From Acetobacter fabarum (GTDB lineage: Bacteria; Pseudomonadota; Alphaproteobacteria; Acetobacterales; Acetobacteraceae): a stretch of 64,000 bases of DNA. The notes below the pieces were generated by a model that was not told the origin of the DNA, made no database searches, and saw nothing but the letters and a program-made list of their open reading frames with translations. The stretch is taken from contig NZ_WOTG01000009.1 of NCBI RefSeq assembly GCF_011516925.1, forward strand, positions 23,722-87,721, given 5' to 3'. This document shows positions 36,253 through 44,413 of this stretch, in pieces. Within the stretch, counting starts at the first letter, position 1. The number at the start of each line of letters is the position of its first letter. The position numbers and the translations under genes are program-made.

Positions 36253-37566
36253 ATGAATACGGAGGAAGACAGTCGGCAGCATGTGGCCACGGCAGATATG
36301 CGCGCACCAGCACAGGGTGTGCCATCGCCATGCTCCATGCACGATCTGGCACACAGGGCCAGACTGGCCGTGCGCACGCTGGCGCAGAGTTCCTCCTCCG
36401 AGCGGGACAAGGCCCTATGGGCTGCGGCCAGCGCATTGCGGGCGTCTGCTCCGGCCATTCTGGCGGCCAATGCGCTTGACCTTGCCGCATCTACCGCCAA
36501 GGACGCATTCCGTGACCGGCTGACCCTGACCCCCGAGCGGGTCGAGGCCATGGCCCGTGGGCTGGAAGACATTGCCGACCTGCCCGACCCCGTAGGGCAG
36601 GTGCTGGAGGAATGGTCCCGCCCCAACGGCCTGCGCATTCGCAAGGTGGCAACGGCTGTTGGCGTTATTGGCGTTATTTACGAAAGCCGCCCCAATGTAG
36701 GGGCCGATGCGGCCGGGCTGTGCATCAAGTCCGGCAATGCCGTGCTGCTGCGTGGCGGGTCGGAAAGCCTGCATAGCGCGCGCGCCATTCATGCCGCCAT
36801 GCAGACCGGCTTGCGCAATGCGGGCCTGCCGGAAGATGCCGTGCTGATCGCCCCGGATGCTGATCGCAAACACGTGGCGGACATGCTGACCGCTGCTGGC
36901 CTTGTGGACCTGATTATTCCACGGGGTGGCCGCTCGCTGGTGGAGCGCGTGCAGCGTGAGGCCCGCGTGCCTGTGCTGGCGCATGCGGAAGGGCTGTGCC
37001 ACACCTATGTCCATTCCGCAGCCGACCATGCCATGGCCCGCCGGATTGTGCTGAACGCCAAAATGCGCCGTGTGGGCATTTGCGGCGCAACCGAAACCCT
37101 GCTGATAGACGCAGCCATTGCTTCGGTCCTGCTGCCCCAGATTGTGGTTGACCTGGCTGAGCAGGGCTGCACGTTCAAGGCGGATGCCGCCGCAAGGCAG
37201 ATCATGCCCGACCTGCCCGCCGGTACCGAAAAAGACTTTGCCACCGAATGGCTGGATGCCGTGCTGAACGTAGCCGTAGTGGATGGTGTGGACGAGGCAC
37301 TCGACCACATTGCCCGCTTTGGCTCCTCCCACACCGAAGCCATTGTTACGGCGGACGAAGCCGTTGCTGCGCGGTTCATGAATGGTGTGAGCAGCGCGGT
37401 TGTCATGTGGAATGCCTCCACCCAGTTCTGTGATGGTGGGGAGTTCGGGTTCGGGGCGGAAATTGGCATTGCCACAGGGCGCTTCCATGCCCGTGGGCCA
37501 GTTGGCGTGGAACAGCTGACAACCTTCCGCTACGAGGTGCTTGGTAGCGGTCAGGTCCGTACCTGA
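36253..37566 (+). CDS. proA: Gamma-glutamyl phosphate reductase
   Basis: 437 residues from the ATG at 36253, which has AAGGGA upstream; an ATG at 36232 is possible. ProA features: VGVIGVIYESRPNVGADAAG, LCIKSGNAVLLRGGSESLHS, LILPRGG-type block IIPRGGRSLVERVQREARVP, NAKMRRVGICGATETLLID with the catalytic Cys, and WNASTQFCDGGEFGFGAEIG. Second step of proline synthesis (NADPH). First of a row proA-nadD-rsfS-rlmH. Confidence 0.96.
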   Translation: MNTEEDSRQHVATADMRAPAQGVPSPCSMHDLAHRARLAVRTLAQSSSSERDKALWAAASALRASAPAILAANALDLAASTAKDAFRDRLTLTPERVEAMARGLEDIADLPDPVGQVLEEWSRPNGLRIRKVATAVGVIGVIYESRPNVGADAAGLCIKSGNAVLLRGGSESLHSARAIHAAMQTGLRNAGLPEDAVLIAPDADRKHVADMLTAAGLVDLIIPRGGRSLVERVQREARVPVLAHAEGLCHTYVHSAADHAMARRIVLNAKMRRVGICGATETLLIDAAIASVLLPQIVVDLAEQGCTFKADAAARQIMPDLPAGTEKDFATEWLDAVLNVAVVDGVDEALDHIARFGSSHTEAIVTADEAVAARFMNGVSSAVVMWNASTQFCDGGEFGFGAEIGIATGRFHARGPVGVEQLTTFRYEVLGSGQVRT

Positions 37567-37658
37567 GCGCGCAGGCCCATAACAGGCCAGTGGCGCACAC
37601 CGGCCCCCGCATACTTGGGGCGGGCAGTGCGCGCGGCCTGCATGGGCCACAACGGTAT

Positions 37659-38378
37659 ATGCCAGTTACAAAAGCAGATACGGCGGCCATAACGGGCAGG
37701 GGAGTGCAGCCCGCAGGGTGCCGGATTCCCACATGGGGGGATAACCGCCACAGCCGCGTGGGGCTTCTGGGTGGGTCATTCAACCCTGCGCACAGATGGC
37801 ATCAGGCCATAGCCCGGCGGGCTATGCTGGAGCTACGGCTGGATCAGGTCTGGCTTATGGTGTCTCCGGGTAATCCGCTCAAGGCCGGGCGGGAGATGGC
37901 CTCTTTTGCCACCCGTCTGGCCACTGCGCGCCAACTGGCGGATGGGCGCAGGATTGTGGCCACCGATCTGGAGGCCCGACTCGGCACCCGTTATACGGTG
38001 GACACGCTTGCCCGGCTCAAGGCCCGCTTCCCCCATGTTCGGTTTGTATGGCTGATGGGGGCGGATGGTCTGGTAACATTGCCGCGCTGGAAGCACTGGC
38101 ACCAACTGGTGCGGCAGGTACCTGTGGCGGTTTTCCCCCGTCCGGGGCAGAATGTGCGGGCTTTGGGCGGGTTGGCGGCGCAGTATCTGGCGCGCTGGCG
38201 TGTGCCTGCACGGCAGGCAGCACGGCTTGCCACACTTTCTCCCCCAGCTTGGGCTTTCCTTCCGGGGGCACAAAACAGTATATCTGCAACAGCCATTCGT
38301 CAGCGGGGCGGGTTTGACGCCACTACGGATCAGCCCATCACCCCAAAGAGTAGTCAGTTTTCAGGAGAACGGTCATAA
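37659..38378 (+). CDS. nadD: Nicotinate-nucleotide adenylyltransferase, atypical HxGH motif
   Basis: 239 residues; start at 37659 is the best ATG but the leader before VGLLGGSFNPAH is long. Domains: GGSFNPAHRWHQAI (nucleotide-binding), VWLMVSPGNPLKAG, TRYTVDTLARLKARFP, FVWLMGADGLVTLPRWKHWH and the late ISATAIR. Adenylates nicotinate mononucleotide in NAD synthesis. In the HxGH motif Gly is replaced by Trp (HRWH, codon TGG); the two His are kept. The stop overlaps the apparent rsfS start region. Confidence 0.9.
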   Translation: MPVTKADTAAITGRGVQPAGCRIPTWGDNRHSRVGLLGGSFNPAHRWHQAIARRAMLELRLDQVWLMVSPGNPLKAGREMASFATRLATARQLADGRRIVATDLEARLGTRYTVDTLARLKARFPHVRFVWLMGADGLVTLPRWKHWHQLVRQVPVAVFPRPGQNVRALGGLAAQYLARWRVPARQAARLATLSPPAWAFLPGAQNSISATAIRQRGGFDATTDQPITPKSSQFSGERS

Positions 38379-38923
38379 CCACCAAGCCACCCGCCGAGAC
38401 GCCCGCACGCACCCGCACGTCCACGGCCACCGCTCGCGGGGGCCGTGCGGCCTCCACCCGTGCAGCCGCAGTCCCCAAAGCGGCGGCAGCCCCCGGCTCT
38501 GTGCGCAAAAAAGCAGCCGCAGCAGGGCCAAAAACCCGCACCAAGCGTGAGGCCATTGCCCCCGATCTGCTCGAACAGTCCCTTGCGCTGATTACCGCCA
38601 GTCTGGAGGATGACAAGGCGGAAGATCTGGTTGTGATCAACCTTGCCGGCCGTGCCTCCTTTGCCGATAAAATGGTGATCGCAACCGGTCTGGCCGACCG
38701 CCAGATTGCCGCCATGGCCCAGCATATTGAACGCAAGCTGCGTGATATTGGTATCAAGCGCGTGCTGGTTGAAGGGGCTAATGGGTCCGACTGGGTTTTG
38801 CTGGATACGGGCGATATTGTGGTCCACCTGTTCAAGCCCGAAGCGCGTGCGCTCTATGGGCTGGAAAAAATGTGGGGTGCGGAACTGGATGAAAGCAACG
38901 AAGACGGCGTGACCCGTCTGTAA
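38375..38923 (+). CDS. rsfS: Ribosome silencing factor RsfS/Iojap, possible ATA start
   Basis: The RsfS domain is clear: PDLLEQSLALITASLEDDKA, EDLVVINLAGRASFADKMVI, ATGLADRQIAAMAQHIERKL and GSDWVLLDTGDIVVHLFKPE. It binds L14 and blocks subunit joining. The frame is open with an Ala/Arg/Thr-rich leader back to 38375. The only good ribosome site (AGGAG, 38363-38367) is 7 bp before an ATA at 38375; the first standard start is GTG at 38501, with no ribosome site. So either ATA is used (182 residues) or translation starts at 38501 (140 residues). Confidence 0.85.
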   Translation: MTTKPPAETPARTRTSTATARGGRAASTRAAAVPKAAAAPGSVRKKAAAAGPKTRTKREAIAPDLLEQSLALITASLEDDKAEDLVVINLAGRASFADKMVIATGLADRQIAAMAQHIERKLRDIGIKRVLVEGANGSDWVLLDTGDIVVHLFKPEARALYGLEKMWGAELDESNEDGVTRL

Positions 38924-38976
38924 GTGCTGATGTCTGGTTTACAGGGCATACGATTCTGCCGCCACAGGTGCCGGGT

Positions 38977-39435
38977 ATGAGGCTTGTGGCGGTAGGGCGC
39001 ATGAAGGACAAATCCGAGCGTGCGCTGGTGGAGCGGTATCTCAAGCGCCTGCGTCCGGCGCTGGATATTGTGGAACTGCCGGACGGGCGCGGCAGCCCCG
39101 ATGAGATCAAACGGCGTGAGGCACAGGCCATTCTGGCCGCCTGCCCCGCACACAGCCATGTTGTGGCGCTGGATGAAGGTGGGCGCACGTATAGCAGTGT
39201 TGCCTTTGCCACCAGCCTTGCCGCATGGCAGGACGCGGGGCGCACGCCCTGCTTTGTTATTGGCGGGGCGGAAGGGCTGGATAGTTCCGTTCTGCAACGC
39301 GCAGATGCCTCCCTGTCTTTTGGCACGCTCACATGGCCGCATATGCTGGTACGGATTATGCTGGTCGAGCAGGTTTACCGCGCGCAGGCCATTGCTGCGG
39401 GCCACCCGTACCACCGGGCGGGCAGACCGGATTAA
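38977..39435 (+). CDS. rlmH: 23S rRNA (pseudouridine-1915-N3)-methyltransferase RlmH
   Basis: 152 residues, SPOUT family. MRLVAVGRMKDKSERALVER at the start, then VVALDEGGRTYSSVAFA, CFVIGGAEGLDSSVLQRADA (AdoMet-binding trefoil knot) and TWPHMLVRIMLVEQVYRAQA. Methylates helix 69 of 23S rRNA. ATG at 38977 preferred; a GTG at 38968 is in frame. Follows rsfS as in many alphaproteobacteria. Confidence 0.95.
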   Translation: MRLVAVGRMKDKSERALVERYLKRLRPALDIVELPDGRGSPDEIKRREAQAILAACPAHSHVVALDEGGRTYSSVAFATSLAAWQDAGRTPCFVIGGAEGLDSSVLQRADASLSFGTLTWPHMLVRIMLVEQVYRAQAIAAGHPYHRAGRPD

Positions 39436-39518
39436 ACCCAACGCCAAACGGCTATGATCTCGACAAACTTCCGCCACATCATGGTAGGCTCAATGGGGTG
39501 GAAGGAAGGAGATTCAGC

Positions 39519-40025
39519 ATGATCTTCAAAGCAAAACGTTCAATGGCGCTTCTTATGGGGCTGCTTGTTGCCACAGCACCGCTTGCGGCTTACGCCCAGC
39601 GCGGCCCAGGTGGGCCGGGCGGTGGTGGTCACGGCGGACCTGGTGGACCGGGTGGCCCGGGCAGAGGGCCTGGCGGTGGCCATGGTGGTGGTTTTCGGGG
39701 CGGGCCGGGTGGCGGCCCAGGCTGGGGTGCAGGCCCACGCGGTGGCCCGCATGGCGGCTCATGGCGGCGGGGAGACCGGTATGATGGCGGCGGTATTTTT
39801 GTAGATAACTGGCGCGGTTACCGTGGCCTGTATGCCCCACCACCGGGTTATCGCTGGATCAGCTACGGCGGTAGCTTTTTGCTGGCGGCAGTGGCAACGG
39901 GCATTATTTCCAATGTCATTGCGGGCAGTGTTTATCCGGCAACGCCCTACCCGGTGGCGACACCTTACCCGGCATACCCGGTGGTGCCGGCCCCCGTACC
40001 TTACCCACCCCCGCCGGGTTACTAG
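39519..40025 (+). CDS. RcnB-like secreted Gly-rich protein
   Basis: 168 residues. Signal peptide MALLMGLLVATAPLAAYAQ after a short basic start, then about 60 residues of Gly/Pro/His/Arg repeats (GGPGGPGRGPGGGHGGG), then the RcnB-like domain NWRGYRGLYAPPPGYRWISY, a hydrophobic stretch FLLAAVATGIISNVIAG, and a Tyr/Pro/Val tail (ATPYPVATPYPAYP). RcnB in E. coli is a periplasmic protein linked to nickel/cobalt homeostasis; that role is not shown here. AAGGAAGGAG precedes the ATG. A terminator follows. Confidence 0.7.
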   Translation: MIFKAKRSMALLMGLLVATAPLAAYAQRGPGGPGGGGHGGPGGPGGPGRGPGGGHGGGFRGGPGGGPGWGAGPRGGPHGGSWRRGDRYDGGGIFVDNWRGYRGLYAPPPGYRWISYGGSFLLAAVATGIISNVIAGSVYPATPYPVATPYPAYPVVPAPVPYPPPPGY

Positions 40026-40044
40026 GTGGGCTGTGTGGTTCAGT

Positions 40045-40077
40045 AAAAAAGGGGAGCCATACGGCTCCCCTTTTTTT
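40045..40077 (+). terminator. Bidirectional terminator between the RcnB-like gene and the permease gene
   Basis: Stem GGGGAGCC (40051-40058) and GGCTCCCC (40063-40070) with AAAAAA before it and TTTTTTT after it, so it can end transcripts from both convergent genes. Confidence 0.9.
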
Positions 40078-40129
40078 GTATTCCGTGCTCCCTGCGGGGC
40101 GTATGCCGCAGGGAAGAGCGTGCCGGTGT

Positions 40130-41605
40130 TTACTCCGCACAGGGTGGGGTAAAATCGGCATCATCGGTTAATTCAGCCGAAGGTATGGTCTGGGGCACAA
40201 CGTTAAGGGGCGTGTGGCTTGCGGCTTTCCAGCCCACAAACAGCAGGGCGGCAAGGGCCGGAATGGCCATAATGGAATAGGTGCCTGTTGGGTAGTCAAA
40301 CAGCATCAGCCCCAGAATGCTGATAAAAAAGGCAATGGTCAGCCACGCGGTAACGGGTGCGCCGGGCATGGCAAAACCCGTGGGGGCAATACGGCCTGCC
40401 CGAATGGCCTGCCGCAGTTTGATCTGGCAGAGCACAATAAAGCACCATGTGCTGACAATGCCGATAGAGGCCATGTTGAGAACAATCTCAAAAATCTGGG
40501 AAGGCAGGAGGTAGTTCAGCCCCACCCCCACCAGATAAATGGCTACAGTTGTTAAAATGGCGGCTGCTGGTACGGCCTGTTTGTTCATATGAGCAAGGTA
40601 GCGTGGAGCCGTGCCATTGAGGGCCAGCGCGCGCAGGACCCGCCCGGTGGAATACAGGCCCGAGTTCAGGCTGGACAGGGCGGCGGTCAGCACCACTATG
40701 TTCATGAGCGAATCCACCCCCGGCACCCCAAGGCGGGAAAAGAAGGTCACAAACGGGCTAACTCCGGCCTGATAGGCCGACCAGGGCAGCAGCAGAACCA
40801 GCAGGGTAACCGTGCCGACATAAAAGATCATGATCCGCCAGATCACGTTGTTAATGGCCGAGGGCAGCACTTCGCGCGCGTTTTTGCATTCCCCTGCGGC
40901 GGTGCCAATCATCTCTATGCCGTAATAGGCGAACACAACGCCCTGAATAAGCACAAGGGCAGGGAGCATGCCGTGCGGGAACAACCCGCCATGTTCGGTA
41001 ATAAGCTGTATGCCGGTGCTATGCCCGTCCACGGGTACACGCAGGCCCAGAATGGCCGTGCCCACAACCAGAAAAGCCAGCAGGGCGGCAATCTTGATGA
41101 TGGAGAACCAGAACTCCATCTCCCCAAACCATTTGACGCCAATCAGGTTCATGCAGGTAATGACCACCAGCGCCATAAGCGCCATGACCCATTGGGGCAC
41201 AACGGCAAAAACACCCCAGAAATGCATGTAAAGTGCAACGGCCGTAATATCGACAATGCCGGTCATGGCCCAGCTGAAGAACGAGAGCGCGCCCGCAACA
41301 TAAGATGCCCGGCTCCCCAGAAACTCCTGCGCGTAGGAGACAAAGCTACCACTGGTGGGGCGGTACATGACCAGCTCCCCCAGAGCGCGGAGCATGAGGA
41401 AGGAGAACACGCCGCAAACCAGATAGACAATGGCAAGGGATGGCCCCACAGCCTGCAACCGGCTGCCTGCACCCAGGAAAAGACCAGTGCCGATGGCCCC
41501 CCCAACGGAAATCATCTGGATCTGTCGTTTGCCCAGACCTTGCCGGTAACCTTCCGTTGTCTGGCCTGGCGTGACATCGGATGGCGGCGGTGCATGCATG
41601 CTCAA
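40130..41605 (-). CDS. ansP: L-asparagine permease-like amino-acid transporter (AnsP type)
   Basis: 491 residues, about 12 membrane segments, amino acid:proton AAT family. ISVGGAIGTGLFLGAGSRLQ is the conserved substrate-binding first helix; FFSWAMTGIVDITAVALYMH and SSLNSGLYSTGRVLRALALN resemble AnsP. GEMEFWFSIIKI is a family block. The TTG at 41605 is 10 bp after GGAG; an ATG at 41599 is the alternative. Divergent Lrp-type regulator suggests amino-acid-dependent control. Asparagine specificity is by similarity only. Confidence 0.82.
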   Translation of the reverse strand: MSMHAPPPSDVTPGQTTEGYRQGLGKRQIQMISVGGAIGTGLFLGAGSRLQAVGPSLAIVYLVCGVFSFLMLRALGELVMYRPTSGSFVSYAQEFLGSRASYVAGALSFFSWAMTGIVDITAVALYMHFWGVFAVVPQWVMALMALVVITCMNLIGVKWFGEMEFWFSIIKIAALLAFLVVGTAILGLRVPVDGHSTGIQLITEHGGLFPHGMLPALVLIQGVVFAYYGIEMIGTAAGECKNAREVLPSAINNVIWRIMIFYVGTVTLLVLLLPWSAYQAGVSPFVTFFSRLGVPGVDSLMNIVVLTAALSSLNSGLYSTGRVLRALALNGTAPRYLAHMNKQAVPAAAILTTVAIYLVGVGLNYLLPSQIFEIVLNMASIGIVSTWCFIVLCQIKLRQAIRAGRIAPTGFAMPGAPVTAWLTIAFFISILGLMLFDYPTGTYSIMAIPALAALLFVGWKAASHTPLNVVPQTIPSAELTDDADFTPPCAE

Positions 41606-41983
41606 AGTGGTCTGTCTCCGTACTGGTGGCGGGAACGGGGCCGGCAGGGTGTTCCGGTGCAGAACCGGTTTGGGCTGGCGGGTCTGTGTACGTTGCTTTT
41701 GTGCAACAAATTGGGATGGTGCGTAAGTCCTTTTGCAACTTATATAAAATTAAACAAAATCCGTCCTGCGCGGCAAATAATTTTATTGTTTTCTCTAAGG
41801 CTGCGCAGGGCGCGGCAGCTCATTTTTGCCCTTGTGCACTCAGAAGTGATTATGAAAAGGTGAGAGGCAGGGGGCAGACAGTTTTTATTCAAAAAGAAGA
41901 ACTCTGATGATGGAATATTTCTCTTTTAATGAAAAACAAATAACAAAATTTCATATATTTGGGTAATTGGAGAGCAGGGTTCC
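41606..41983. other. Intergenic region between ansP and the Lrp-type regulator
   Basis: 378 bp, AT-rich in its right two-thirds. Two similar sequences, TTTTGTGCAACAAA (41697-41710) and CCTTTTGCAACTTA (41729-41742), lie close to the permease start and may be regulator sites. No gene seen. Confidence 0.4.
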
Positions 41984-42445
41984 ATGGAAAACTGTCTGGA
42001 CAAGACGGACCGGCAGATTTTGCGCCTGTTGCAAAATAACGGGCGCATCCACAACAACGATCTGGCGGACAAGGTGCAGGTCAGCCCCGCCACCTGCCAC
42101 CGCCGGGTGCAGCGGTTGTTTGATGAAGGGTATATTTCCGCCGTACAGGCCAAGGTCAATGCCAGCCGGGTCGGGCTGGGCATGGTGGTGCTGGTCGGGG
42201 TTGTGCTGGAGCGTGCGGCAGACAGTTTTCCCATGTTCGAGGCCGCTATGGCTGCCCAGCCAGCAGTGCTGGACTGCTACCTTGTGGCAGGGGATTTTGA
42301 CTATTTTTTAAAAATCCGTGTTGGAGATATGGAAGGTTTTGACCGCTTCCATGCCGAGGTGCTGAGCGTTCTGCCCCATGTGCGCCAGACCCGCACGTTT
42401 TTTGTGCTCAGGGCCGTGGCCGATGCAAGGGGATACGCCTTTTAG
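41984..42445 (+). CDS. Lrp/AsnC-family transcriptional regulator
   Basis: 153 residues. N-terminal AsnC helix-turn-helix (LDKTDRQILRLLQNNGRIHN, LADKVQVSPATCHRRVQRL), then the RAM ligand-binding domain (YLVAGDFDYFLKIRVGDMEG, VRQTRTFFVLRAV). Divergently transcribed from the AnsP-type permease, which is the most likely target, with an amino acid as effector. Confidence 0.9.
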   Translation: MENCLDKTDRQILRLLQNNGRIHNNDLADKVQVSPATCHRRVQRLFDEGYISAVQAKVNASRVGLGMVVLVGVVLERAADSFPMFEAAMAAQPAVLDCYLVAGDFDYFLKIRVGDMEGFDRFHAEVLSVLPHVRQTRTFFVLRAVADARGYAF

Positions 42446-42477
42446 CCCCGGCGGCGCAGCCATTTTGGCCCCGCCTG

Positions 42478-43410
42478 CTATTCCAGATCAAAAAAATCCT
42501 GTTCTGGCTGTCGGTTTGTCCATTTGCGGCAGGCCGTGCGCAGCACGCTGGCAAAGCGGGTGACCAGCGGCATGTTCTGGCCCGCACGTATGGCCACGGC
42601 CAGTGTGGCCCGTGGGGCAGGTTCGCTAATGGTATGGAAGGTGACCCCCCCGGCATGAATCTGGCTGAGTGAGCGCGGCACAACCGAAACCCCAAGCCCT
42701 GCGGCCACTAGCGGAATGGTGCCTGCAATCTGCGGGGCCTGCTGCCCCATAACGGGTGTTACCCCGGCCACTTGATAGGCTGAGAGAATGGCATCATGAA
42801 AGCCCGGCCCCAGTTCCCGCGGGAAGATGATCAGCGGGTCCTGTGCCACCATGTCCAGACTGATCACGGGGGTATCGGCCAGCTTGTGCCCACGCGGCAG
42901 GGCAATAACCGTGGGCTCATCCAGCAGATGAAAAACCGAAAGTCGCACGGGGTCGGGCACAGGGGGGCGCACAATGGCTATGTCCACGCTGGGTTCGTGC
43001 AACGCGGTGCATAGCGAGGGCGTATTGCTCTCCTCCAGAAAAATGGTGACATCGGGCGCCATTTCCCGGAACCGGCGGATAGTGAACGGGATAACCGGCA
43101 AAAGCGAGACAGCCCCCGCAAGGCCCAGACGGATATGCCCCATTTCCCCCCGTGCCAGACCTTGCGCGGTGGAAAGAAACTGGGCCTGCAGGTCCAGAAT
43201 GGTTCTGGCGCGCGGGAGGAGCACGGCCCCGATGTCGGTCAGTTTGACGCCGCGCGTCAGGCGCTCGAACAGGACCACGCCAAGGTTTTTTTCAAGCTGG
43301 CGGATCTGCTGGCTCAGAGGGGGCTGTTCCATGCCCAGCGCTTCGGCCGCGCGGGTAATGGAGCCATGTTCGGCCACGGTTACAAAATAGCGCAGGTGTC
43401 GGATGTCCAT
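42478..43410 (-). CDS. LysR-family transcriptional regulator
   Basis: 310 residues. N-terminal helix-turn-helix MDIRHLRYFVTVAEHGSITR with AAEALGMEQPPLSQQIRQLE, then the two-lobed effector domain (HIRLGLAGAVSLLPVIPFTI). Divergent from the acetoin operon, as AlsR-type regulators often are, so acetate or a related metabolite is a plausible effector. Convergent with the Lrp gene. Confidence 0.9.
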   Translation of the reverse strand: MDIRHLRYFVTVAEHGSITRAAEALGMEQPPLSQQIRQLEKNLGVVLFERLTRGVKLTDIGAVLLPRARTILDLQAQFLSTAQGLARGEMGHIRLGLAGAVSLLPVIPFTIRRFREMAPDVTIFLEESNTPSLCTALHEPSVDIAIVRPPVPDPVRLSVFHLLDEPTVIALPRGHKLADTPVISLDMVAQDPLIIFPRELGPGFHDAILSAYQVAGVTPVMGQQAPQIAGTIPLVAAGLGVSVVPRSLSQIHAGGVTFHTISEPAPRATLAVAIRAGQNMPLVTRFASVLRTACRKWTNRQPEQDFFDLE

Positions 43411-43420
43411 AACCCATATA

Positions 43421-43479
43421 TATCCGATATGGATAACACCGCCAAGATATATTGGAAGACTGCTTCAAGCCGTTATAAC
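43421..43479 (+). promoter_or_regulatory. LysR-site-like palindrome and putative alsD promoter
   Basis: TATCCGATATGGATA (43421-43435) is an interrupted palindrome close to the regulator start. Downstream, TTGGAA (43452-43457), 16 bp, TATAAC (43474-43479) form a reasonable promoter about 50 bp before alsD. Activation by the divergent LysR protein is inferred. Confidence 0.45.
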
Positions 43480-43529
43480 ATCTGCGTCAGATGAGTATGG
43501 GCCGTTAAGCGTTTGAAGGAGTGTTGAGC

Positions 43530-44312
43530 ATGGTAAAGCAGCCGGTAGCGGATATAGATCTGCGGTCCGCGGCGTTGGGGAACGGGGTTGTGGGCAAACC
43601 ACCAGTGAACCGCCTTTACCAGACCTCCACCATGGCTGCCCTGCTGGACGCGGTGTACGACGGGGAAACCACGCTGGACGAACTGCTCCAGCACGGCAAC
43701 TTCGGCCTTGGCACCTTTAACTCCCTTGATGGGGAAATGATTGTAACGGACGGCGTTGTGCGCCAGTTCCGTGCGGAAGGGCTGGCAGCAGAAGTGCCCG
43801 GCTCGCTTAAAACTCCCTTTGCCTGCGTGACGTATTTCGAACCCGAAAAAAACGTGATGATCGACACGCCCAAGGACAAGGAAAGTTTTGAAGAGCTGGT
43901 GGACCACCTGCTTGGTAACCCCAACCTGTTTGGTGCGGTGCGCTTTACCGGCCTGTTCGAGCGGGTGGATACGCGCACGGTGTTCTGCCAGTGCAAGCCG
44001 TACCCGCATATGCTCGAAGTGGTTAAAAAGCAGCCAACCTTTACCTTGGAATCGGTTACCGGAACCATGATCGGCTTCCGCAGCCCGGTTTACATGCAGG
44101 GCGTGAATGTTGCTGGCTACCACCTGCACTTTCTGTCCGAGGACCATAAGCGCGGTGGGCATGTGACCGAATACAGAATTGTTAAGGGTATGCTTGAGGT
44201 TGCCACAATTTCCGACCTTCAGGTGCAGTTGCCGCGCACAAAGCAGTTTGCGCAGGCCAACCTGAACCCCGAAAGCCTGAGTGAAGCCATTCGCATTGCC
44301 GAAGGTGGCTGA
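43530..44312 (+). CDS. alsD: Alpha-acetolactate decarboxylase
   Basis: 260 residues. Family blocks: LYQTSTMAALLDAVYDGETT, GTFNSLDGEMIVTDG, PFACVTYFEP, TGTMIGFRSPVYMQGVNVAG and YHLHFLSEDHKRGGHV with the Zn-binding His residues. Converts acetolactate to acetoin. ATG at 43530 has AAGGAG 8 bp upstream. First gene of the alsD-alsS pair. Confidence 0.95.
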   Translation: MVKQPVADIDLRSAALGNGVVGKPPVNRLYQTSTMAALLDAVYDGETTLDELLQHGNFGLGTFNSLDGEMIVTDGVVRQFRAEGLAAEVPGSLKTPFACVTYFEPEKNVMIDTPKDKESFEELVDHLLGNPNLFGAVRFTGLFERVDTRTVFCQCKPYPHMLEVVKKQPTFTLESVTGTMIGFRSPVYMQGVNVAGYHLHFLSEDHKRGGHVTEYRIVKGMLEVATISDLQVQLPRTKQFAQANLNPESLSEAIRIAEGG

Positions 44313-44413
44313 CACCTTACCGGCCTGACCTGTTTGTTTTTTTTTGAACTGCACGGGGTTGCTGCGCGACTTTTCCTCCCGCAACCCCGCCTGACCTGAG
44401 GGTTTTTACAACA

